NCBI RefSeq assembly: GCF_000785555.1 | Contig: NZ_CP009129.1 | Coordinates: 1,054,001-1,118,000, forward strand | Origin: Planococcus sp. PAMC 21323 | GTDB taxonomy: Bacteria; Bacillota; Bacilli; Bacillales_A; Planococcaceae | Reading direction: 5' to 3' | Length of the DNA stretch: 64,000 nucleotides | Part shown: piece after piece, positions 35,833 to 44,323 of the stretch | Position numbering within the stretch: position 1 is the first letter of the stretch | How the letters are laid out: each line of letters opens with the position of its first letter | The notes under the pieces: generated by a model | What the model was told of the DNA's origin: nothing | Seen by the model: only the letters and a program-made list of their open reading frames with translations | Databases searched by the model: none | Made by a program: the position numbers and the translations under genes

Positions 35833-36324
35833 ATGGATTGGCAGATTTTACTTTACATTGCCGCAATCGTAGCCGCAGTTGGATTTTTAATTTTATGCGT
35901 AGCGTTGGCAATGACATTAAATTCATTGAAAAACACATTAAAAGAGGTTTCAGGTACCGTATCAGGTCTTGAAAATCAATTGCAGGGGGTAACGTTGGAA
36001 ACAACGAACTTATTGCATAAAACAAATGAACTTGCTGAAGACATTCAAGTAAAATCAGAAAAATTAAATGGAGTGGTAGATGCAGTAAAAGGTGTCGGCA
36101 ACTCTGTTACTGATTTAAATTCAACTGTTCGTAGCATTACGTCACGTGTTGGCGTACAAGTAGAACAAAACGAGGATAAGATTGCTCAAGTAGTTCAATG
36201 GGGTAACGTCTTTATGGGCATTCGTGAGAAATGGAACGAGCGCAAAATTTATGAAGCTCGTACGAACGCAACTCACACACCTGCTCCAGAACAGAAAAAG
36301 TTACCACATAGCGGACAATACTAA
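35833..36324 (+). CDS. ytxG: General stress protein YtxG (DUF948)
   Basis: 163 residues. One N-terminal membrane helix (about 4-26) is followed by a long amphipathic/coiled region typical of DUF948 (VSGTVSGLENQLQGVTLETTNLLHKTNELAEDI). RBS AAAGGAGG. Part of the ytxGHJ stress operon; a SigB-type promoter lies just upstream. The function is unknown; a membrane-tethered scaffold is a reasonable guess. Confidence 0.9.
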   Translation: MDWQILLYIAAIVAAVGFLILCVALAMTLNSLKNTLKEVSGTVSGLENQLQGVTLETTNLLHKTNELAEDIQVKSEKLNGVVDAVKGVGNSVTDLNSTVRSITSRVGVQVEQNEDKIAQVVQWGNVFMGIREKWNERKIYEARTNATHTPAPEQKKLPHSGQY

Positions 36325-36358
36325 GTTTAACTAAATAACAATATGGAGGGGAACATTA

Positions 36359-37093
36359 ATGAGCAGAAATAAAGATCAATTTAATGGTAACGATTCACAA
36401 AATAATCAAGACTATTATTCACAAGGTGGTCAAAACAGTGGTAAAAATTATCAACAAAGCAATTATGTGCCTCAGTCTTACGGTGCATCTAATCGCTATG
36501 ATGATCTTTACGATTACGAAGAATCATCTGGCGGTTCAAACTTCTTAGTTGGTATTTTAGTTGGGGGAGTTATTGGAGCAGCTGCTGCTTTATTCCTTGC
36601 ACCTAAATCAGGTAAAGAATTCCAAGCGGATCTTAAAACGCAAGCAACAACACTTAAAGAAAAAGCATCACAACAAGCAGATTTTAGCGAAGATGGTTCT
36701 GGCTTTGCGCAGCAATTAAAAGAACAGTCTAGTAAAGTAGTTGAAAAAGTGAAAAATATGAAAGCTGGAAGTTCTCCAATGGATGATGGCACAGCTTCAT
36801 CTGAAGGCGAGGAGTCAATTGACCTTCTTTCAACAGTTCAAAACACATCGACTCAATCTGAAACGAAAAGTTCTGAAGAATTCACATCAACTGCAAATGC
36901 CTTGAAGCAAGCAGTTGAAGAAGTCAAAGAAGAAAAAAAATCAGATTCGAGTTCGATGACAGCTGGCAACACGGGCAGCAATATGAACAGCAACACAGCA
37001 AATGCAAGCAAAGGTCCAAACACGACCAGCAGCAACAACAACAGCAATAAATCGTCAAATGGATCAAACAAAAACTACGACAAAAAGAATTAG
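36359..37093 (+). CDS. ytxH: General stress protein YtxH
   Basis: 244 residues, longer than usual. A hydrophilic Asn/Gln-rich head (1-55) precedes the YtxH hallmark FLVGILVGGVIGAAAALFLAPKSGKE (one membrane helix with Gly zipper, about 60-85). A charged helix and a very Ser/Asn/Thr-rich C-tail (about 195-244) follow. The tail is low-complexity and probably disordered. RBS TGGAGGGG. Second gene of the stress operon. Confidence 0.87.
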   Translation: MSRNKDQFNGNDSQNNQDYYSQGGQNSGKNYQQSNYVPQSYGASNRYDDLYDYEESSGGSNFLVGILVGGVIGAAAALFLAPKSGKEFQADLKTQATTLKEKASQQADFSEDGSGFAQQLKEQSSKVVEKVKNMKAGSSPMDDGTASSEGEESIDLLSTVQNTSTQSETKSSEEFTSTANALKQAVEEVKEEKKSDSSSMTAGNTGSNMNSNTANASKGPNTTSSNNNSNKSSNGSNKNYDKKN

Positions 37094-37109
37094 TGTGGGA
37101 GCGGTTTAG

Positions 37110-37439
37110 ATGAAAAACTTAATGCGTGTAGACAGCGTAGATAGTCTAAAACAGGCAATAGGAAGTAATCAGCATTACTGGCTATTTAAACATAGCAGTA
37201 CGTGCCCGGTATCCGCTAAAGCGTGGAACGAATATAATGAATATGCCTCATTGCATCCGCATCAAACTTTCTTGTACTTAGTCGTACAGGAAGATCGCGA
37301 ATTTTCTAAAGCGATTGAAGTAATTACAGATGTAGCGCATGAGTCACCACAATTATTTCATTTTACGAATCAAAAAGTGGATTGGCACGCTTCTCATAAC
37401 AAGATAAAAAGTGAATTTATGAAAGATTTTATAGCTTAA
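37110..37439 (+). CDS. ytxJ: Bacilliredoxin-like protein YtxJ
   Basis: 109 residues, thioredoxin fold. HSSTCPVSAKAWNEY gives a single redox Cys32 (TCPVS), so it is monothiol. YtxJ is a proposed monothiol bacilliredoxin that removes bacillithiol from proteins after oxidative stress. It is the third gene of the SigB-type operon and is followed by a strong terminator. RBS GGGAGCG. Confidence 0.9.
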   Translation: MKNLMRVDSVDSLKQAIGSNQHYWLFKHSSTCPVSAKAWNEYNEYASLHPHQTFLYLVVQEDREFSKAIEVITDVAHESPQLFHFTNQKVDWHASHNKIKSEFMKDFIA

Positions 37440-37475
37440 CAAAAAAGCCGAAGCCTTGATGCTTCGGCTTTTTTT
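37440..37475 (+). terminator. Terminator of the ytxGHJ operon
   Basis: AAAAAAGCCGAAGC and GCTTCGGCTTTTTTT with a six-base loop. Confidence 0.9.
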
Positions 37476-37518
37476 CGCCAAAAACACTTTAGCGCGTTGA
37501 ATCGCTAAAATAAATTCC

Positions 37519-37547
37519 GTGACTTTCCTGAATAGTTTGCTTATAAT
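37519..37547 (+). promoter_or_regulatory. Promoter of aroA
   Basis: GTGACT (37519-37524), a 17-bp spacer and TATAAT (37542-37547), about 62 bases before the aroA start. The -10 is perfect and the -35 is half matched. Confidence 0.55.
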
Positions 37548-37609
37548 AGTCCTATCAAGTTAATATGCGTCACCTGATAAAGGTTATTCGCGAAAGGGGA
37601 AGTTATAGA

Positions 37610-38695
37610 ATGAGTAATTTAGAGTTAGAGCAGCTAAGAGAAAAAGTGGACGCAGTCAACCTGCAGATTCTATCTCTTATTAATGAGAGAGCTTCCGTAA
37701 TTCAAGACATCGGAAAAGCGAAAGAGAAACAAGGAGTTAATCGCTACGATCCGTTGCGCGAACGTCATATGTTGAATCTGTTAAAAGAAAACAATGCTGG
37801 ACCATTAGATCAAAAAACAGTTGATCATATTTTCAAAGAAATCTTCAAGTCGGCATTAGACATGCAAGAAGAAGATATCCGCAAAGCATTACTTGTTTCA
37901 CGTAAGAAAAAAGCAGAAGACACTGTTATTAACATTAACGGCGAACAAGTGGGCGCTGGGGATCCATCATTCATCTTCGGACCTTGCGCAGTAGAATCAC
38001 AAGAGCAAGTGATGAAAGTAGCAGAAGCCATTGGCGGCAAAGGGTTGAAAATGATTCGTGGTGGAGCATACAAACCACGTACATCGCCTTATGATTTCCA
38101 AGGACTTGGATTAGAAGGCTTGAAGATGCTGAAAAAAGCAGCTGATCAGTATAATTTAGCTGTAGTTTCAGAAATCGTTACTCCTTCGCATTTAGAAGCT
38201 GCTCTTGATTATGTTGACGTTGTACAAGTCGGCGCACGTAATATGCAGAACTTCGAATTACTAAAAGCTGTAGGTTCAATTAACAAACCGGTTTTACTAA
38301 AACGTGGGATGTCAGCAACTGTGGATGAATTTATCCATGCAGCTGAATACATTATTGCTTCCGGAAATGAAAACATCATTTTATGTGAACGTGGAATTCG
38401 CACATACGAAAAAGCGACACGTAACACATTAGATATCTCGGCTGTGCCAATCTTGAAACAAGAAACGCATTTACCGGTATTCGTAGACGTTACTCACTCA
38501 ACAGGTCGTCGTGATTTATTGCTACCAGCTGCTAAAGCGGCTATCGCAATTGGAGCGGATGGCGTAATGGCTGAAGTTCATCCAGATCCTGCAGTAGCAT
38601 TATCTGATGCCCAACAGCAAATGGATATTGGCCAATTTGATGAATATTACGATGCATTGATGAAGTTCATGAAACAATACGAAATGAAAATGTAA
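37610..38695 (+). CDS. aroA: Chorismate mutase / DAHP synthase AroA
   Basis: 361 residues; start at ATG 37610 behind AAAGGGGAAG. An N-terminal AroQ chorismate mutase (1-90, [20 protein letters not shown]) is fused to a type I-beta DAHP synthase (about 100-361; [43 protein letters not shown]). It makes DAHP from PEP and erythrose-4-phosphate. The mutase domain senses chorismate or prephenate for feedback. The fused form is the Bacillus type (AroA(G)). It is followed by a terminator and then ccpA. Confidence 0.95.
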   Translation: MSNLELEQLREKVDAVNLQILSLINERASVIQDIGKAKEKQGVNRYDPLRERHMLNLLKENNAGPLDQKTVDHIFKEIFKSALDMQEEDIRKALLVSRKKKAEDTVININGEQVGAGDPSFIFGPCAVESQEQVMKVAEAIGGKGLKMIRGGAYKPRTSPYDFQGLGLEGLKMLKKAADQYNLAVVSEIVTPSHLEAALDYVDVVQVGARNMQNFELLKAVGSINKPVLLKRGMSATVDEFIHAAEYIIASGNENIILCERGIRTYEKATRNTLDISAVPILKQETHLPVFVDVTHSTGRRDLLLPAAKAAIAIGADGVMAEVHPDPAVALSDAQQQMDIGQFDEYYDALMKFMKQYEMKM

Positions 38696-38699
38696 ATCA

Positions 38700-38732
38700 G
38701 AAAAGCCGGAGTTATTCCGGCTTTTCTTTTTT
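38700..38732 (+). terminator. Terminator after aroA
   Basis: AAAAGCCGGA and TCCGGCTTTT with short loop, then CTTTTTTT. Confidence 0.88.
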
Positions 38733-38795
38733 TAGTTGATATTCAGGAAGATTTTATCGTATGATTAATGAAAGAATGGAAAAGGAGGGCGCACA

Positions 38796-39794
38796 ATGAC
38801 CGTTACAATATACGATGTGGCAAGAGAAGCAAACGTTTCCATGGCTACTGTGTCACGTGTAGTGAATGCCAATCAAAACGTTAAGCCGGCTACTAGAAAG
38901 AAAGTATTAAAAGTAATTGAAGAATTAGGTTATCGTCCGAATGCTGTTGCTCGTGGACTTGCAAGTAAAAAGACAACGACGGTCGGCGTCATCATACCCG
39001 ATATTTCCAATAGCATGTACGCTGAACTAGCCCGTGGAATTGAAGATATCGCGACCATGTATCGCTACAACATTATTTTATCCAATTCGGACCAAAACGA
39101 AAACAAAGAACTTCAGTTATTGGAAACCATGCTCGGAAAACAAGTTGATGGAATTGTCTTTATGAGTGATGTAATTTCTGCTGAACTTCTGAAAGAGATG
39201 GAACGTTCTCCGACACCAATCGTTTTAGCTGGATCTATTGATGAGTCAGCAGCGATTGCTTCTGTCAATATTGATTATTATGGCGCGGCTTATGAAGCTA
39301 TGAAAAAATTGATTGACAATGGACATCAAAAGATTGCCTTTCTCATCGGACCGTTAACTTCGAAGATCAATAAAGACTATAAACTTAAAGCATATAAAGA
39401 AGCATTGGCAGATGCAGGTATCGACTACGATGAGAATCTTATCGTTGAGTGTAATAACTCGTATGACGAAGCTATGGAAGCTGTGCAAACCTTAGCTCCT
39501 TTTGAGCCAACTGCTTATTTTGTGAGCAATGATGAAATGTCGATCGGTGTTATTCATGCAGTAGAAGAGCAAGGCAAAAAAATCCCGTTGGAAGTAGAAG
39601 TCATTAGCTATGAAAATTCGAAATTAGCGCGTATGGCTCGTCCAATGTTGACTTCTGTTGCTTTCCCACTCTATGATATTGGAGCAGTTTCAATGCGCTT
39701 ATTGACTAAATACATGAGCAACGAAGAAATCGAAGAAAAGCAAGTTATTCTTCCTTATCGAATTGAAGAAAGACAATCAACAAAAAACGACTAA
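38796..39794 (+). CDS. ccpA: Catabolite control protein A
   Basis: 332 residues, LacI family. The helix-turn-helix [21 protein letters not shown] begins at residue 3, followed by the hinge [10 protein letters not shown]. The effector domain (60-330) contains the residues that contact HPr-Ser-P in known CcpA (for example in [25 protein letters not shown]). Global regulator of carbon use, binding cre sites. In B. subtilis the ccpA unit continues into motP-motS; here it ends at a terminator facing acuC. ATG 38796 follows AAGGAGGG. Confidence 0.95.
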   Translation: MTVTIYDVAREANVSMATVSRVVNANQNVKPATRKKVLKVIEELGYRPNAVARGLASKKTTTVGVIIPDISNSMYAELARGIEDIATMYRYNIILSNSDQNENKELQLLETMLGKQVDGIVFMSDVISAELLKEMERSPTPIVLAGSIDESAAIASVNIDYYGAAYEAMKKLIDNGHQKIAFLIGPLTSKINKDYKLKAYKEALADAGIDYDENLIVECNNSYDEAMEAVQTLAPFEPTAYFVSNDEMSIGVIHAVEEQGKKIPLEVEVISYENSKLARMARPMLTSVAFPLYDIGAVSMRLLTKYMSNEEIEEKQVILPYRIEERQSTKND

Positions 39795-39822
39795 TCGTGC
39801 TGTTTTAAGTTTGAACATTAGA

Positions 39823-39872
39823 AAAAAGACACGCTGGCTGGATAATTTTATCCAAGCAAGGTGTCTTTTTTT
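39823..39872. terminator. Terminator between ccpA and acuC
   Basis: AAAAAGACAC and GTGTCTTTTT enclose an inner stem GGATAA-TTATCC; A and T tracts on both sides suit the convergent pair. Confidence 0.85.
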
Positions 39873-39898
39873 GTGTTAACAGATAACAATCAAATCTG

Positions 39899-41050
39899 CT
39901 ACTTATTACGAATCATATACAAAGCTTTGTTGAGCATCTGTAGATTTTTATCGGTAATTTCAGCTTTTCGTGGAATGGCTTTATACATATTCGGAGGATC
40001 TTCCCACGTCTCAATTAATTTTACAGGAGACTCTGGTTGCCATTTTTCTAGCCATGATGTGGGTAATTTTCCTGTTGGAAGAGGGAAGTTATTCATTTCC
40101 ATCCAAACTAACGACCAAGCTCGTGGAACAACGCGCCATATATCATAGCCACCGCCACCAACGGCGATCCAACGGCCCTCACAATACTCATGAGCCAGTT
40201 CATGTGCGATCTTAGGTATTTCCTTGTAAATATCCATCGTGCCGTACAAGTGGGTTAGAGGATCAAGGTAATGTGCGTCCGCACCATTTTGCGTTAATAT
40301 AACATCGGGTTTAAAAAATTCAAAGATCTCTTTCATAGAAGTTCGATAAATTTCAAGAAAAGAGTCATCTTCTGTAAAGGCATCGATGGGAAAGTTAAAT
40401 GACGTGCCGTAGCCTTGGCCACTGCCTCGCTCATTAATGTTACCCGTTCCAGGGAAAAGATAACGACCGGTTTCATGAATAGAAACTGTACAAACATCAG
40501 GGTCGTCATAAAAACTCCATTGAACGCCATCGCCGTGATGTGCGTCGGTATCAATGTAAAGAACGCGAGCGTTATATTTGGTTTTCAAATAATTAATTGC
40601 CACTGAGCTATCGTTATAAATACAAAAGCCGGATGCTTTGCCTCTAAAGCCATGGTGAAGACCGCCCCCTAAATTTAATGCATGCTGAGCTTTACCTTCC
40701 ATAACGTAATCGACAGCTGTCAGTGTGCCACCAACTAAACGCGCGCTCGCTTCATGCATATTTTCGAAAATAGGCGTATCGTCTGTTCCAATCCCATAAC
40801 TTTCACCAGCTTCGGAAGATATCTCCCCACGACTAGCTTTTTTTACAATATCAATATAGCGCTGGTCGTGAGCTAATAATAATTCTTCATCTGTTGCAAT
40901 ACGTGCAGGAACAATAGAACCACTTGAAAGCGCGTTCATTTCTTTTAATAAATCAATCGTTAAAACGAGTCTTTTCTGGTTAAATGGATGTGTTTCAGAA
41001 AATTTATACCCCAATTGATCTTCTGAAAAGACGAATACTGCATGTTTCAT
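39899..41050 (-). CDS. acuC: Acetoin utilization protein AcuC (class I deacetylase)
   Basis: 383 residues; ATG 41050 overlaps the acuB stop (ATGA), preferred to an ATG at 41077 lacking a ribosome site. Histone-deacetylase fold: ALNLGGGLHHGF, YIDTDAHHGDGVQ (catalytic His pair and Zn Asp/His) and GADAHYLDPL. In B. subtilis AcuC removes the acetyl group that AcuA places on acetyl-CoA synthetase AcsA, restoring activity. The acsA gene is divergent in the same cluster. Confidence 0.93.
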   Translation of the reverse strand: MKHAVFVFSEDQLGYKFSETHPFNQKRLVLTIDLLKEMNALSSGSIVPARIATDEELLLAHDQRYIDIVKKASRGEISSEAGESYGIGTDDTPIFENMHEASARLVGGTLTAVDYVMEGKAQHALNLGGGLHHGFRGKASGFCIYNDSSVAINYLKTKYNARVLYIDTDAHHGDGVQWSFYDDPDVCTVSIHETGRYLFPGTGNINERGSGQGYGTSFNFPIDAFTEDDSFLEIYRTSMKEIFEFFKPDVILTQNGADAHYLDPLTHLYGTMDIYKEIPKIAHELAHEYCEGRWIAVGGGGYDIWRVVPRAWSLVWMEMNNFPLPTGKLPTSWLEKWQPESPVKLIETWEDPPNMYKAIPRKAEITDKNLQMLNKALYMIRNK

Positions 41051-41691
41051 TCGTTCACTTGTGGCGTGCTTGGCCATAAAACATCAAAGTTTTCTTTTCG
41101 AAGCTCTTTGATGATGGCCAGAGGATTCATCGTTTGAATTCGAAACACCAAAATCTTACTTTCTTTATTTACTCTGTCGGGGTATACAAGAACACTTAAC
41201 ACATTAACGTGTTGCTGATGAAATACTTTTGAAACTTCATATAAGACACCGGATCGGTCATCAACTCGAACTTCGATTTGTGAACCGGGTTGATGTGCTC
41301 CAGTTAGTTCAATAAAAGTATATAAAAGATCTGTCTCTGTAAGAAAACCTACGAGTTTTTCATTGCTCACAACAGGTATGCAGCCAATTTTATGCTCATA
41401 GAAAATCATTGCTACTTCTTCAACAAAGTCTAGTGGGTGGGCGATAACAGGATTAGCTGTCATAATTTCTGCCACTGTCTTTTTATATGGCTCCCCTTTA
41501 GGAGATACAGTAAATCGAGAGGGAACAGCTTCTTTTAAGTCGCGATCGGTAACAATGCCGACTACTTTTCCATTATCAACAATCGGTGCATGTCGAACGC
41601 GTTTGTCTTTAAACAAATCCATAACGTCTTGAACCGTTTGATCAGAACGTAATGTATATACATCGGTTTTCATAATTTCTTCGACTAACAT
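41047..41691 (-). CDS. acuB: Acetoin utilization protein AcuB (CBS-ACT)
   Basis: 214 residues. Two CBS domains (about 1-57 and 72-128: MKTDVYTLRSDQTVQDVMDL, IVDNGKVVGIVTDRDL, VVSNEKLVGFLTETDLL) and a C-terminal ACT domain (about 137-210, IEVRVDDRSGVLYEV). It likely binds adenine nucleotides or a small ligand and tunes AcuA/AcuC. Ribosome site AAAGGAG. Middle gene of acuA-acuB-acuC on the minus strand. Confidence 0.92.
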   Translation of the reverse strand: MLVEEIMKTDVYTLRSDQTVQDVMDLFKDKRVRHAPIVDNGKVVGIVTDRDLKEAVPSRFTVSPKGEPYKKTVAEIMTANPVIAHPLDFVEEVAMIFYEHKIGCIPVVSNEKLVGFLTETDLLYTFIELTGAHQPGSQIEVRVDDRSGVLYEVSKVFHQQHVNVLSVLVYPDRVNKESKILVFRIQTMNPLAIIKELRKENFDVLWPSTPQVNE

Positions 41692-41714
41692 AAAAGCACT
41701 CCTTTAAAATCAAA

Positions 41715-42350
41715 TCAATACATATAACGATTCATAAACCGAAGTCGATCAAATTGCTGAATAGATTCGTTATCAACTCGACTGCCTATTTTGGCCATCA
41801 AGCAATTTGCTGGATGTGAGCTGATTTCAGGATCATCGGTAGCATAGTATTCTAATCCGCCGGCCTGCATCATTTTTTCCATCACTTTTCGGTATTCCCA
41901 TACATTTAGTCCTGTTCCTTTTAAATCCCAATGCCAATAATATTCGGTCGTAATGACAATGAAATCTTCAAGGGCATCATCCATCATTGAAACTTTCAAT
42001 ACCGCTTTTCCAACTCCGTTGCCTCTATATTTCGGAATAATTTCAATCGCGCCAAGTTCAATTAAATTATCCATATTCCCTTCAGACCAACGTTCTAGAG
42101 GATCTGGATAAAGGAAGGTAACGTATCCAACAATCATTTTTTCAGCACGAACGATCAAAATCCGTCCTTCTGGCAAATCTGCAATTTCGATTATGGCTTT
42201 GTGTTGTTGAGCGGGAGGTCTAAAAGCCACTAAATCTTCGTGAAACTCGAGTTCGCTTAGTTCTTTTCCAGCTATTGGACCTTCAATGATGATAGGACCG
42301 TGTTCAGTTTCCAGCTCCATAGAATTATACGTTTTAATGTGTTCCACCAT
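41715..42350 (-). CDS. acuA: Acetyl-CoA synthetase acetyltransferase AcuA
   Basis: About 211 residues. Start taken at ATG 42350 behind GGCGGTGA; GTG 42347 is the next codon and equally possible, as the known protein begins near EHIKTYNS. GNAT-fold acetyltransferase with EIIPKYRGNGVGKAVLKVSM as the acetyl-CoA loop. It acetylates the catalytic lysine of AcsA and switches it off. Divergent from acsA across a 160-bp region that I searched for a cre site without finding a good one. Confidence 0.9.
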   Translation of the reverse strand: MVEHIKTYNSMELETEHGPIIIEGPIAGKELSELEFHEDLVAFRPPAQQHKAIIEIADLPEGRILIVRAEKMIVGYVTFLYPDPLERWSEGNMDNLIELGAIEIIPKYRGNGVGKAVLKVSMMDDALEDFIVITTEYYWHWDLKGTGLNVWEYRKVMEKMMQAGGLEYYATDDPEISSHPANCLMAKIGSRVDNESIQQFDRLRFMNRYMY

Positions 42351-42513
42351 TTCACCGCCTGTCAGATGCAATTTATTATATTATACATGAACGTTTATTG
42401 ATTTGGAAAAAAGCTGATGTAATTAGCTGTTTTTTCTAAACAATTAAAATAGTTCGCATTCAATTGTGACATTGTTGTAGAATAGTAGTAATCAACACGA
42501 AAGGGTGAATGGA

Positions 42514-44232
42514 ATGAAGATAGAAGCATTACCAGCAAAACCAGGGGTACATCAATTACATAATTACGACGAAACAGCAGCTAATTTCGATTGGACAGAA
42601 ATCGAAAAAGAGTTTAGTTGGTATGAAAGTGGCAAAGTAAATATGGCTCACGAAGCGATTGATCGCCATGCTGATTCTTACCGAAAAAACAAAGTTGCTC
42701 TTTATTATAAAGATCAAAATAGAAATGAGTCGTATACATTTTATGAAATGAAGCGTATGACTAATCGCGCAGCGAACTTGTTAAAAGCAAATTCAAACTT
42801 AGAAAAAGGAGATCGTATCTTCATTTTTATGCCACGTTCTCCAGAATTATATTTCATGATGTTCGGCGCATTGAAAATGGGACTAATTGTCGGACCCCTA
42901 TTTGAAGCATTTATGGAAGGTGCGATTTATGATCGACTTGATGATAGTGAAGCCAAATCAATCATCACAACTCCAGAGCTTTTAAACCGGATACCGTACG
43001 ATCGTTTGCCTAAACTAGAAACAATCTTTTTAGTAGGTGAAAACGTGGAAGAACAAAAAGGACAAGTTGATGTGTTAAAACACTTGCCAACTTGTTCGGA
43101 TAAATTTGAAGTAGAATGGTTGGACAAAGAAGATGGATTGGTCCTTCATTATACATCGGGCTCTACAGGTAAACCAAAAGGGGTGCTTCATGCTCAGTAT
43201 GCAATGGTCCAACAATATCAGACCGGTAAATGGGTATTAGACTTTACTGAGACCGATATTTATTGGTGTACCGCTGACCCAGGCTGGGTAACGGGAACGG
43301 CATACGGTGTATTTTCACCTTGGCTAAATGGCGTGACAACAGTTATTCTTGGTGGAAGATTTTCACCAGAAGGTTGGTATCAAGCAATTGAAGACTTTGG
43401 TGTGACCATTTGGTATAGTGCACCGACAGCGTTCCGTATGCTAATGGGAGCAGGAGACGCATTAGTAAAAGAGTTTGATTTGTCTACGCTTCGACATGTG
43501 TTGTCAGTAGGTGAACCATTAAACCCAGAAGTGGTGAGATGGGGTGCACAAGTCTTTGATAAACGCATTCACGATACATGGTGGATGACAGAAACGGGTG
43601 CACAAACTATCTGTAACTATCCGTCTATGGCTATTAAACCAGGGTCTATGGGGAAACCAGTTCCTGGACTAAACGTCGCTATTGTCGACGATCAAGGAAA
43701 TGAACTGCCACCAAATCAAATGGGGAACTTAGCGATTGAAAAAGGATGGCCAGCCATGATGCGTCAAATTTGGAACAACCCAGCAAAGTATGATTCCTAT
43801 TTCTTGAAGGACAAATGGTACGTTTCTGGAGATTCGGCGTATATGGATGAAGAAGGTTATTTCTGGTTCCAAGGACGTGTAGATGATGTCATTATGACTT
43901 CTGGTGAGCGAGTTGGACCGTTTGAAGTAGAAAGCAAGTTATTAGAACACCCAGCAGTTGCTGAAGCGGGAGTCATTGGTAAACCAGATCCTGTTCGTGG
44001 TGAAATCATTAAAGCGTTTGTTGCATTAGTTGATGGTTATGAACCTTCTGAAGAGCTAATTCAAGACATTCAGCAATTTGTTAAAAAAGGATTGGCAGCG
44101 CATTCTGCACCGCGCGAAATTGAATTTAAAGAAAAACTGCCAAAAACACGCAGCGGTAAAATTATGCGCCGTGTGCTAAAAGCTTGGGAGTTAGATTTAC
44201 CTACAGGTGATTTATCGACAATGGAAGATTAA
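42514..44232 (+). CDS. acsA: Acetyl-CoA synthetase
   Basis: 572 residues; ATG 42514 lies behind AAAGGGTGA. ANL adenylating enzyme: P-loop HYTSGSTGKPKGV, the A5 segment WWMTETGAQTI, hinge WFQGRVDDVI and the C-terminal PKTRSGKIMRRV, whose Lys is the acetylation target of AcuA. It activates acetate to acetyl-CoA. The layout acuCBA with divergent acsA equals that of B. subtilis, so glucose repression through CcpA is expected. Two terminators in a row follow, before the convergent PBP gene. Confidence 0.95.
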   Translation: MKIEALPAKPGVHQLHNYDETAANFDWTEIEKEFSWYESGKVNMAHEAIDRHADSYRKNKVALYYKDQNRNESYTFYEMKRMTNRAANLLKANSNLEKGDRIFIFMPRSPELYFMMFGALKMGLIVGPLFEAFMEGAIYDRLDDSEAKSIITTPELLNRIPYDRLPKLETIFLVGENVEEQKGQVDVLKHLPTCSDKFEVEWLDKEDGLVLHYTSGSTGKPKGVLHAQYAMVQQYQTGKWVLDFTETDIYWCTADPGWVTGTAYGVFSPWLNGVTTVILGGRFSPEGWYQAIEDFGVTIWYSAPTAFRMLMGAGDALVKEFDLSTLRHVLSVGEPLNPEVVRWGAQVFDKRIHDTWWMTETGAQTICNYPSMAIKPGSMGKPVPGLNVAIVDDQGNELPPNQMGNLAIEKGWPAMMRQIWNNPAKYDSYFLKDKWYVSGDSAYMDEEGYFWFQGRVDDVIMTSGERVGPFEVESKLLEHPAVAEAGVIGKPDPVRGEIIKAFVALVDGYEPSEELIQDIQQFVKKGLAAHSAPREIEFKEKLPKTRSGKIMRRVLKAWELDLPTGDLSTMED

Positions 44233-44234
44233 CC

Positions 44235-44275
44235 AAAAAAGAAGGGGACAGAATTTCTGTCCTTTTCTTTTTTTA
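44235..44275 (+). terminator. Terminator after acsA
   Basis: GGGACAGAA and TTCTGTCC form the stem, with flanking AAAAAAGAA and TTTTCTTTTTTT. Confidence 0.82.
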
Positions 44276-44283
44276 TAGATCAA

Positions 44284-44316
44284 AAAACCCGACTCGCTAC
44301 TAAAGCGAATCGGGTT
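44284..44316 (-). terminator. Terminator of the class A PBP gene
   Basis: AACCCGA-C-TCGC and GCGA-A-TCGGGTT form a stem with one mismatch just past the PBP stop; AAAAAA on the plus strand gives the U tract on the minus-strand RNA. Confidence 0.75.
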
Positions 44317-44323
44317 CATGTTA

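Noticed and set aside
42372..42513. cre site between acuA and acsA
   Set aside because: ATGAACGTTTATTG resembles cre but lacks one base between AA and CG. CcpA control is likely from the B. subtilis parallel, but I cannot point to the site.
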